NCBI RefSeq assembly: GCF_035083965.1
Contig: NC_089723.1
Location: forward strand, 22,113,193 to 22,177,192
DNA from: Branchiostoma lanceolatum
Lineage: Eukaryota; Chordata; Leptocardii; Amphioxiformes; Branchiostomatidae
Length of the DNA: 64,000 bases
Direction: 5' to 3'
This document shows positions 1 to 9,973 of this stretch, in pieces. A program made the translations under genes and the position numbers. Under the pieces are notes generated by a model that saw nothing but the letters and a program-made list of their open reading frames with translations, was not told where the DNA came from and searched no databases. The first letter of the stretch is position 1. Each line of letters starts with the position of its first letter.

Positions 1-3000
1 GGGAGCTGGTGGTCCTCAACGACCGCTTCGCCAACTACATCGAGAAGGTGCGCTCCCTGCAGGAGCGGAACACCAAGCTGACGACCCAGATCAGGATCCA
101 GGAGGCGCGGGAGGAGACTGACATCGCTGAGCTGTACGAGACGGAGCTGACGGAGCTGAGGGCGCTGGTGGACCAGCTGACTCAGGAGAAGGCTCAGCTG
201 GACGCCGAGAGCGCCAGCTGGCAGGCACGGACTCAGGAGTGGCAGACCAAGTAAGTCCACAGTTAAGTTCTTCTTTCATGTTTCACTCTATACCGTAGGT
301 TTAGGAGTATTATTGAATTCGAACATAGCTTTTGACCAGAAACTAGAATGTACTGATTTTTTAAATTGACTATGACAGTTTCAGACTCAATATGAGGTTA
401 TTGACGTTGAAATGAACATTTATCGATGTGATTACTGGACAGGTGCGAGACCGAGACTGCCACGACTGAGGCCATGCGGACAGAACTGACAACGGTCAAA
501 ACGGTGGGTCTTCTCTTTCCGCTAAATCTCCATATTGCTGATATGCCATGGCGGAGCCGGAGATACCCAAATGTCGTCTTGTATTTCTTAAGTACCTATC
601 GTGTTCTTCTGATTTCTCATCTTATTTATCCATCAGACTAAGTCTAACTATTTGACAGTTGGGATACCACTAAAGATCTGGCTACCAGTTTTCTCCACCC
701 TTCTCGGTCTTTTGTTCATCTTGGTGTTTCACATAGTTTCATGTTTGTCAATTTTCTGATATGATCTACCCATCTTTTCCGTCGCCTACCATCTTTTTCC
801 TCCCTGGACGCTTCCTTACCCTTTTTGGCTCGTCCCGATCACCGTGACACGTACTCGTACCAATTTACCTTTTTGTTCGTCATTGTGGTCAGGAGTTCAT
901 CGTACGGACCGATGTTGTGTTTGAATGTATTCCGTACTTCAGCATTTTGAACACGGTCCCGGTATAGAATCTTCCGAAAGCATTTTTCTCTGTGGTCTGC
1001 ACATATACATGGTATGTTACGTCTACAGTTGTTCGGAGTTACAACAATTTGTGCAAACTGTTTTTCCAGGAGGTTGATGCAGCGACTGTGGAGCGTGTTG
1101 GAGTGGAAAACAAGCTGACCACCGCGCAGGAGGAGATTGAGTTCCTCAAGAGGGTCTATGATGAGGTAGGCATGTCATTGTCACCGTGAATAGCTTCATA
1201 AGGTTGGTGAATGACTGAATAGCAAAGTTCTGTATTTCCAATCACATATTGATCAAGAGCCGACGTTTCGATGACTGTTTCTGTCATCTTCATCATGGCA
1301 ATTCTGACTGGTTCACTGCGCCCTGACTATGTATGTGACAATACTTTACGATTGGGACTGCATTGTTAGCAGTAACACTTTCCTTCAGTGCACAGTGAAC
1401 CAGTCAGAATTACCTTGATGAAGATGGCAGACGGCCATCGAAACGTCGGCTCTTGTTAAATATGTGGTTTTAAATAAAAGACTTTGCTATTCATGTCTTC
1501 GTAACGTTAGACGTTAGAACCATCCCGAAATTGTATTTGTGCTCTAGATAAACAATAAAGGATTATGTAACTTTTTGAAATCAAGCTTGACGCTGTAGAT
1601 AGACGACATATGTATCGATTGATGCTACGAATTTCAAAGACACAAGAAAGAACAAACAGCCGCTGAAGATTTAGTCACTTAAACGTTTACCTTGCTGTTC
1701 GTAGACAGACTGTACACTGATCAATCAACCAATTATTCGAATCCGCAGGCATCAACTGGCGATACATTTCGGGTGTAGACATCTCTCTATTATAACAATG
1801 TATCATCTTTATAGAATACAGTACATACTGCTGTACACTCACTATGATAATCATATATGCTTACCATGTAAGTTTTGTACCATTACAGGAGACGCGTAAG
1901 GTGCAGTACCAGTTGAACCAGACAGTGGCCATTGTTGAGACCGAGGCTCCGATCATCACTGGACCTGACCTGAGCGAGACTCTGCGTGAGATCCGCATGC
2001 AGTACGAGATCATGGGACGGGCCAACAGGGAGGAGGACGAGGCCAAGTACAAGCTCAAGGTGAGACCACCACTGATACTGTGGTCACAATTAGAAAAAAG
2101 GGGCCCCAGCGGGGAGTTTACGGGCTTTTTTTCACTTTCGGGCGTGACCCCGTGCTAGCCCCCTTGGACACCCTGCGGCTACCGGGCTATTTTGGCGCAT
2201 GTCCAGACCCCCAAATGTTTTTAACTCGTATAGTAGTTAGAATATCCATCGGGACCTGGTGACGAATTGACGCCGTAGGATCATGGAAAGTGAAAAAAGG
2301 ATGCTATACCGTACCTCGCATAAAGCGCTATTCCAAAGTACAAATATACTTCATTGCATACTACTTATTTGTCACCATTGTTATCTTGCACACAATCTGT
2401 TTTCTTTTTCTACATTGTATATACAATTTAAAGTTGCAAATAGCCCTTGGGCAGGGACTGTATCTAAACATTGATATTCCAGTTGCAGGGATATTGTTGT
2501 GTACATTACATATAGAAAAAAAGGTTGATGTTTCTCGTCCTCTGGAACGGAGCAAACAAAGCAAAACAAACTTAAAGTTGATATTGTTTGTTTCTTTCCA
2601 GTTCAGCGAGTTCGCCCAGCAGCGGGAGCTTGATAACGAGGCTCTGGTTTCCGCCCGGTCCGAGCTGACCAACCTGAAGAGGATGCTTCAGTCTATCGTC
2701 ACCGAGACACAGACACTCAAGAACAAGGTTGGGTCATCGCCTTACCGTTATGTTACGGTTACACTCGGAAAAAGGGGCCCCGACGGGTTGTTAACGGGCT
2801 GTTTTTCACGGTGCGTTTCCGGGCGTGGCCCCGTGGAACCCCATGTGGCTACCGGGGTATTTTGGGGCACGGCCGGGCCCTGTTTGATTTTAACTTCCCA
2901 CACCCTCTACGGGCTCGGTGACCGTAGCATTTCAGCAACATTCCACTCGGGCGGCGACCTCCCTGCAACAGAGCTATTTGACAGATCGATCAGCGAATTT

Positions 3001-3585
3001 CATAGATTAAAAACGAACCTTTTTTGTGTTTGTGTGTTTATTGTGTTTTCAGTCCACTGTATATGTAGTATGAAATAAGAGAGAAAGTAAAAAAAATTTG
3101 TGTCTTCTTTACTAGACCGGGTCCCTGGAGACGAACATCGCGGAGACAGAGGCCCGCCGTCTGAAGGAGATTGAGGAGTACAAGCTGGCGATCGGCGAGC
3201 TGGAGCAGCAGATCGAGAAGATGAAGCTGGAGATGACGCAGCACACCGTGGAGTACCAGGAGCTCATGAACATCAAGATGGCGCTGGACGTGGAGATAGC
3301 GGCCTACAGGAAGCTGCTGGAAGGGGAGGAGTTGAGGTGGGGTTATTTTCGTAATAACAATGACCTTTATCACATGAATATTCAATCTCAATATGGGCTA
3401 ATGTTGACATATTTGGATCTTATAGAATCTGAAAAGACTTATGCTCAGAAAATAGAATCTATATCGCCATCGTAAACGCCCATCGCTATTCATATTGTAA
3501 ACACTCATTTCTTGCAATTTTCTTGTTTGAATGATTTCCACTATACAGGCTCTTCAGCGAAGCCCAACCAAAACGTCAAACGTGA
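1..3585 (+). CDS. Cytoplasmic intermediate filament protein, IF gene 1, unit 1 (5'-truncated by window)
   Basis: This is a coiled-coil structural subunit of cytoplasmic intermediate filaments. Exons are 1-250 (frame starts at base 3), 443-503 (61 bp), 1070-1165 (96 bp), 1889-2059 (171 bp), 2602-2727 (126 bp), 3116-3336 (221 bp) and 3549-3585, all with GT-AG junctions that keep frame. The first exon carries the coil 1A start motif [19 protein letters not shown]. Exon 6 ends with the helix-termination motif [13 protein letters not shown]. The tail is only about a dozen residues and begins [12 protein letters not shown]. Exons 2, 3, 5 and 6 have the sizes known from vertebrate type III IF genes, and coil 1B lacks room for the 42-residue protostome/lamin insertion. 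The head and start codon lie before the window. No lesion is seen. It could belong to any amphioxus A/B/C-type subgroup, so no symbol is given. Confidence 0.93.
1203..1496. mobile_element. Foldback MITE in intron 3 of IF gene 1, unit 1
   Basis: Two inverted arms of about 110 bases surround a short centre. The left arm contains GAGCCGACGTTTCGATG and CTGACTGGTTCACTG, and the right arm contains their complements CATCGAAACGTCGGCTC and CAGTGAACCAGTCAG. The outer ends read TGAATAGCAAAG and CTTTGCTATTCA. There is no coding content. The same element occupies the same intron in units 2 and 3, so it predates the duplication. Confidence 0.8.
2072..2285. repeat. Dispersed GGTCACAATT-type repeat in intron 4, unit 1
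   Basis: This starts GTGGTCACAATTAG, runs into AAAAAAGGGGCCCC and ends near GACGCCGTAGGATCATGG. Relatives lie at about 2755-2960, 6257-6490, 25165-25375, 25928-26200, 33297-33530, 52866-53075 and 53540-53700. They share the order ACGGGCT(G)TTTTT, CGGGCGT(G)ACCCC, a central CCGGG(C/G)TATTTT and a final GACGCC. No open frame or clear termini are seen. This is an intronic interspersed repeat of unknown class. Confidence 0.55.
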
Positions 3586-3759
3586 GGTCAGCAGTCAGGT
3601 GAGGCGTGAAGTCACGATGGAAATCAAGTCCAGCTAGAGAGGAAGTACTTGAATCGGATGACGTAAAGCTGTGTGACGTCGTATTACATCATTAGCATAT
3701 ATCATCATTTTAATCGTAGCATGCAACGTGTGAACATTTGTTTAAGTCAAACTTGTACG

Positions 3760-3765
3760 AATAAA
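3760..3765 (+). terminator. Poly(A) signal of IF gene 1, unit 1
   Basis: AATAAA lies about 175 bases after the stop codon, and a second AATAAA follows about 30 bases later. The same pair is kept in units 2 and 3, which supports the 3' end of this gene. Confidence 0.6.
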
Positions 3766-3853
3766 TCATGAAATTCAAGAGGCTTCTGAAGAATAAACAT
3801 TTGCTTTGGTAGACCATGACCTAGTGCTATTGTCAATGAATGATTTTTCTTCT

Positions 3854-4246
3854 TCATTTATGAACTGGAGATAGACATTCGAGAGGTAGCCTTACTATGC
3901 TACGGTCACAATTGGAAAAAGTGTGGCGATTAAAAATTATTGCCATAGCGAAGGTGTCTGGGTTGATCTTACTGTCATGTAAGGAAAGTATCAACGTAGC
4001 ACTTATAGTTCTGCCATAATATTTGTTCAAATCGCACTTAGAAATCAGAGAGGCCTCTGCCAAGTTTTTTGAGTCAACAGAGGTTTTGTTGGTGGGAGGC
4101 ATGATGTTCAGCACGTTCTTGAGATAATAGATCAACTGGGGTAGGTTGAAAACCCTTTTCAAAGCTAGAATACTAGATTCGGTGCCCTGAGTACTCCCTG
4201 ACACACTCCCACCAGTACGAAATCGGAAACCACTTAAGTAGGTCAT
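3854..4246 (-). other. Unrecognised open frame between IF gene 1 and GH10 (unit 1)
   Basis: A 130-codon open frame runs antisense to the flanking genes. Related frames are at 27183-27524 and 54622-55014. I do not recognise the product; it contains the stretch LPQLIYYLKNVLNIMPPTNK. The end near 3900 runs into a dispersed repeat that begins GGTCACAATTGG, and in unit 2 an A-run length change alters the C-terminus. Because the units are nearly identical here, persistence of the frame is weak evidence of function. It may be an exon of an unidentified gene, a transposon fragment or chance. Confidence 0.15.
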
Positions 4247-4641
4247 CTGTCATCGACCTGCGTGCTGGGATGCCAGACCGTGCTAAGGAAGGTATAGAGT
4301 GACAGGCGGGCGGACGGATTCCATACATTCCTCTGCAATTCTGGGAATTCTTGTAAAACGGGCGTAAAATATACTATTAAGCTCGCTCTTAAAGGGCGCC
4401 AGACATTTGGAGATAACTTAGTCTTATCATATGTAACAATAGTATTATTATTATTAACAAGGCTAGAAGAGCAACATGTTATTACCCTTAAGATGTGGTA
4501 CAGCTCTAACGACTCCCTCCTGATCAAAGATTTCGACGACACCGTGGGCAGCATCCGGATAAACTTGGAGCGACCTCCGAGCGAGATCCGTTTCCTTGTG
4601 GACGACGCTTCCTTAAAGGAGTTCATGTCTCCCATCACCGA

Positions 4642-4911
4642 CATATTTGCAGGGAGTGATGGTCACGTCAAGGTTTATAAATTCCTGTAATTTTGGTGAC
4701 GTTATGACGTAATATGACGTAATTACGACGTCATCGATGTGATTTTGTTGGCTAAGTAGTGAATTCCCGTCATATCTAAAGGTAGTAAACACAACAGTTT
4801 GTATTAAAATTCGATTTAAGGTATGCAAAGGCATACGACGTTAATGGTAAGTACGTTGACGGCAATATGACGGATCCGCCATCTTGGATCGGGCATTGTG
4901 AAATTTTTGAG
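4642..4911. mobile_element. Remnant of piggyBac-like MITE in GH10, unit 1
   Basis: The sequence from ATATTTGCAGGGAGTGATGG onward matches the inside of the TTAA-flanked element at 61693-62599. Both element ends are gone. The left edge is the breakpoint in the GH10 exon. The right edge is a second deletion of about 560 bp relative to unit 2, with the same TGA at both breakpoints. Confidence 0.6.
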
Positions 4912-7807
4912 ATGGCAAGCATAGGCAGCAGCAAAATGTATGGTGGATAAAACCTGGCTGACTGTGGTATTTTTTTTGTATCGTAGTATCAACACACCGA
5001 ACGCGCATGACATTACAGTAGAGGTAAGTTACGATAAATGGAGTCATCTTCAGAAACAAGTGTTAAAGATACATTGAGTGGTCTCTATTGAAGCGCCGTA
5101 AGGTGGATGTAGAAAATTGTGTTATAACGCAAAGAAGGTTATTTTTTTTTCTTTTGTAGCCTGTGTACATGCATATATGTGTGGGTAAACAGCATGACTC
5201 AAGAAGGTCTGGATGGATTGTTTAATATTTGGCATGTAGGTGATGAGACCAAGAAACTACCAAAGACAGGGGGGCCCTAGTGACGTATTAAGATACTGCT
5301 GCGGAGGTGCGGTTTTGATATCTCGTGTTCTGGATATGCCCTTGTCGTGATTTTTGAGTGGTATATAGTTTTTTGGGCCAAGAGGAATTGGTGTAGATGT
5401 AGTGCCCCCCCCCCGGCATTTTTTAAAACTGCAAAATTTGAAAGAGAATAAAATCAATCAAGAAGTGGTTGACGGATCGTCATGTTTTTTCGTATGCAGA
5501 TCGTGATTATTGATATGATCAAATTATTATTATGCAAACCAATTGAAATTAATCTTTTTGTATATTTGCTTGGCAGGTAGCTCAGACCCGATCCCACTTT
5601 GCCTTTGGGTCGGTCGTCCACGCCAAGCAGATGCCAAGCAACAGTCACCACACAGACTTCTTCTTCAACAACTTCGAGTGGGCCGTTCTGACCACCAGCT
5701 CAAATGGAAGCAAAATGAAAGGAATGAAGTATGTTATTCCTTATCATATGTAGGTGCTTGAACGCATTAACTCCGGCCAGGGCTTGTTTTTTAGCTGAAT
5801 TCATTAGAAGGTGTGAACACTATTGCAAGCAAGATACCTGTAAAAAGTGTGGATGTGAGAAATAGTTCCGATCACGAAGATGCAAATGATATCATCACTT
5901 CTGAAGTTTTGCTGAAGCTATTATGACAACACTCAAGTTATATCAACTCGATTGTCATGCAAACTATGACATATTAACTAGCTGTTCGTATTGATTCTTT
6001 GTTTCGTCTTAGGGACAGTTGACGTTCGACTGGGCAGATCCAACGATCGCACTGCTTGAAAGTCGAGGGTGAGTTGTAATCCTATACTATAGTGGCATGG
6101 ATATGTACTCGTGTAAACAATAGCATGTCTTTGCGTATACATTCTTACAATGTGAACTCTTAACGAACTTATAGCAATTAAGATCACCGTTGGCGTTACA
6201 AAAAAACTTGAGAGTAAGTTCACTACTTACCTTTCCATTTTTTGAAAACTTGCTTATTGCTACGGTCACAATTGGAAAAAAGGGCCACGCCGCGAATAGT
6301 TTACGGGCTGTTTTTGGCACAATCGGGCGTAACCCCTAGCGGTCGGGATTATTTTCGTAAACTCAAGGTTTAAATAACCGCGGGGCCTGGTAACAAATAG
6401 ACACCATAAGGTAATCGTGAGAGCACCGAGAGGTTCCCTTCTCCACCGGGACACATTTATGGCTTTAGGGGGCCAGACCCCTTACGGGCACTGGTGCAAA
6501 TGTGACTGAGGCATAAACAGGGATGGTGAACAATAATATGCAAGTATATGGTACACTTGTTTATCGTTGCTTTTGCTAATCGTTTTTCAACTATTGCCTG
6601 ACCAGGATACCGATTCGCGGGCACAATGTGTTCTGGGGAACCGGAGACTCTCATGTCCCCACCTGGTTGCCGGCGTACTCCGGGTCAGAGCTGGAGCAGA
6701 AGTGCTGGAAACGGGTTGATGACGTCGTGGGTCGGTATGCTGGGAGGTAAACCTTTTTATTTCAATCATTTCACAATACACACAAGTATCATTAAGTACC
6801 ATTAAGCCCCAGAACCATTCTACCTGTATATGTCCTTAATATGAACGTGACTTGCCATGCTAGGTCAGGATTTACAAGTCACACAAGACGTGGTCCAGGG
6901 CAATGATATCTAGATAGTGATATCCTCACCACCCTGGATAGAAGGACGCCTACCACACACAAGCATTATCGAACTAATTCAACCTTCTGAAAACACTTAA
7001 CAGAAAACCCTACTCCCGATAAAAGGTCATAATTTTCACGATCTAATAAAAAGGTCACAATCTTCCCAACCAAACTCAGCTTCGAAAACACTGCATTGTA
7101 CTGTCAGTCTTAATAATCAAAGATATCAATCTATATTATGGAGACGGGATCCGGATAAACTAAGACGTTCTGGTGCTATTTCACATATTGTATTTTGAAG
7201 AAACGAAGCTTTTGCAACCATCTTCTCAAATCTAGCATAAAGATCAGACACTTGAGAATTTGCCACAAAGCTCATTATAAAGTATCATATTAATCGATTT
7301 CTGGGCAATAATTTCTTTCCTCACGCTGTGCCAGGTTGCAACATTGGGACATCAACAACGAGATGCTGCACGGAAACTTCTTCGTGGAGAAAACGGGAAA
7401 CCCGCAGATCCGGTACGAGATGTTCCAGAAGGTGAAGGAGAAGGACCCTGGTGTCAAACTCTTCTTGAACGACTACGGTGTCATCAACAGTGGTGCGATG
7501 ACACAGGTCAGTGGATCTAGTCTGCAACGTTGTCTAATAATCAAAGTCATCCTTTTCTGGCAACGATTGAATACCTTTATCACAGCATATTTGCATAGAC
7601 ATGGCGACGGAAAAAATCAATACTATGTTGCATCCATCCGTCTGCTCATTGATACGTAGCATCGAAAAATACGAGTAAACATGGTTTATTTTAAAATTCT
7701 GCCTTTTCTATACATTTGATAATCGTTTTAAAGTTACACAGGAAGTTGTGTAACCAGCTTCTTAGTAGTTGAGTGCCCAGTACCTTGCACAGATCATGTG
7801 TAATCTT

Positions 7808-7840
7808 ATATATATATATATATATATATAATATATGTAT
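7808..7840. repeat. (TA)n microsatellite in GH10 intron, unit 1
   Basis: A run of alternating TA lies in the intron between the acid/base exon and the AIGAQGH exon. The unit 2 counterpart near 36174-36190 is shorter, so its length is polymorphic between paralogues. Confidence 0.8.
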
Positions 7841-9310
7841 ATACATTTAAAAGAAATTGTAAAGCTTAAGTATGCATGCAAGAGATAAACGATGGTCATC
7901 ATTGTTTTTTCCACAGGCGTACGTGCAGCAAGCGGAGAAGTTCCTCGCTAACGGAGCTCCAGTCGACGCGATCGGAGCTCAGGGACACTTCAAAAGCCGC
8001 CCAGATCCCGTCCTTCTTAAGGTACTGTTTCGATGTCATAACCTTTTAAAATTTTCCTTGACCTTGCAATGGATTTAGAGAAGCACCAATACTTATCAAC
8101 ATATACACCAACGATTGCCTTTTAGGTATTTTCATATTGACGTCAAAATTTATCTTCCAAATATACAGCAAATACAATTTATCATCTAAGATGATTAATG
8201 TACACATTTGAGATCATAAACTGAGTTTACAAGACTCAATTTTTTTTTCCTTTACAGAGTCGCTTGGACCTTTTGGCCACTGCCGGCCTGCCCATCTGGG
8301 TAACGGAGATGACCGTAGCCGAGCTAGACGAGTTGGAGAGGGCGACGGGTTACGAGGACGCCTTGCGGGTCTCCTTCAGCCACCCGGCCGTAGAAGGAAT
8401 CCTTCTGTGGTCCGCCTTTGGCATTGCGAATTTTGACGATCCTTTAACTGCAATTGCCAGTGGAGATAACGTTGAGGTTCTGTACAAAATTATGTATCCA
8501 ACATATCATTGATGTCGTCATAAACATTCAAATGTCACATGTGGTCCTCCTTTGGCAGTGCGAATTTTGGCGAACCTAAAACTTCTATTGCCAGTGAATA
8601 TAACTTAAAAAACAATATATCTAAGATATCCTTGATGTCATCATAATGTCAAAATGTTTACAGAACAATTAAAGGTTACAGTTACAGAGCAGCCACTCTT
8701 AGGACTCAATAGACGCGATAACAGTGAACAACACATTCTTAGCATTAACTGCCTTTGGGTCGAAACGTTAGGCTCTCATGGTAAGGATAGTTGCCATATT
8801 ATGTATGTCAATGTATCTGGAAATTTTCTCGTATTAACGCACGGTTACGTATACTCGAGTACAGCTTATGTAATACAGGCTTTTCCTTGATCTTAGGGCT
8901 TTACTTATCGTGCTCTGAATCTTTGTCGGTACAGCTCAACGAGGCCGGTCGCAGCTGGCGGCAGCTGGTCTTCACCGACTGGCGCACCAACCTGTCCCTG
9001 CATCACGGCACCACGACGCCAGCTGGGCAGGAGTTCGACTTCCGCGGTTTCCATGGCAACTACGAGATCAAAGTCAAGTTCCACGGCCAGGTGGCGGCCA
9101 CCAAGACCTTCTCCCTGACACCTGGAGACGGACCGATGGTCGTGGATATAGACATGCCTAATGACGTCATTGTTGGCTGAGAGGCTACAGCTTATACATG
9201 TAGATGTCTACATTTATCTGATGATGAAAATGCAAGTGGAAAAGAATCACTTCAAGTCTCGGGCATCAGTTCATATTTCCTGTCATTGTTTAGTAAGAAG
9301 ACAGTACATT

Positions 9311-9316
9311 AATAAA
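9311..9316 (+). terminator. Poly(A) signal of GH10, unit 1
   Basis: AATAAA lies about 130 bases after the GH10 stop codon. It is also present in unit 2 at 37677-37682. Confidence 0.5.
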
Positions 9317-9973
9317 TGAGTCTTATACACATCTTCTTTTTCAAAATCTACATCTATATATTTGTCTGTGTGGTCTTTTGTTACAGAGCAGAGGACACGG
9401 AATCTAGTACGTTTTGTGAAAGCTAACACGAATGATGGACCATTCAGACATTCAGTTCAATTTTATTTATTTTATTACGTTCGTTGCTTTTATATTAGCT
9501 GAAATCAATTACAAATACTACATAAGTGTCAGAGCGAGAGTGCCGAGATGTGCTAACGTGACATACACGTGGCACGTCGTATCATTCACCCCGTAGTTGT
9601 TTGTTTACCCAGCCGCTTCTCATAACCACTTGAAGTAAAAACGCGCAAAACTAAGCATCATCGATATATATCTGCTTGGAGATAAGTCTAAACTTTACTT
9701 GTTTGACTGTGTTACTTCAAAATTCAACAGTTTGTGGGCGAGTCAAACAAAGTATTATTGTAGTGTATAAGCAACTACACTCAAAAGCACGTTGTCTTCT
9801 TTTTATCGTGATCGAGTAGTTTTTGCTTCAGTCTCTATTGTACTGGATTAACACTGGCATCCGTCTAAACATGCACTGTTGACAGAAAAACGTAAAATGA
9901 AGATCTATGATTTTAATACCACGGGACTATATCAGAAGCTTGCTATGAAATCATCTTTTGCGTCGTAACATTC
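9317..9973. other. Convergent intergenic region between GH10 and IF gene 2, unit 1
   Basis: There is no coding exon here. On the minus strand several overlapping AATAAA signals at 9462-9476 (read as TTTATT on plus) lie about 500 bases past the IF gene 2 stop and could end that transcript. The unit 2 equivalent is 37683-38340, with only scattered differences. Confidence 0.5.

Larger units (their letters stand above)
4472..9180 (+). pseudogene. GH10 (xylanase-like) glycosyl hydrolase, unit 1, probably inactivated
   Basis: GH10 enzymes cleave beta-1,4 xylan-type backbones by a retaining mechanism. Recognisable exons are the remnant 4472-4642, then 4987-5023, 5577-5728, 6013-6068, 6606-6746, 7335-7506, 7917-8021, 8258-8476 and 8935-9180. 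The core shows RGHNVFWGT, the acid/base motif WDINNE (Glu codon 7360-7362), AIGAQGH, and the nucleophile motif WVTEM (Glu codon 8306-8308). A C-terminal beta-rich extension ends in DVIVG. Two lesions are visible. The first exon runs into a deletion after CCCATCACCGAC that removes the rest of the exon and its donor. Exon 5577-5728 is 152 bp against 153 in unit 2, a 1-bp loss near 5690 that shifts the frame. The later exons remain open. Upstream exons for a full carbohydrate-binding domain and a signal peptide were not found. Confidence 0.75.

Noticed and set aside
2290-3078. 262-codon plus frame across intron 4, exon 5 and intron 5 of IF gene 1, and 53364-53870 in unit 3
   Set aside because: Only the part matching exon 5 has IF sequence. 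The rest is repeat-derived intron, and unit 2 does not keep the frame.
3221-3475. Read-through of IF gene 1 exon 6 into intron 6 as an alternative C-terminus (WGYFRNNN...)
   Set aside because: The reading frame after the donor differs between units because of indels, whereas the GT donor and downstream tail exon are conserved.
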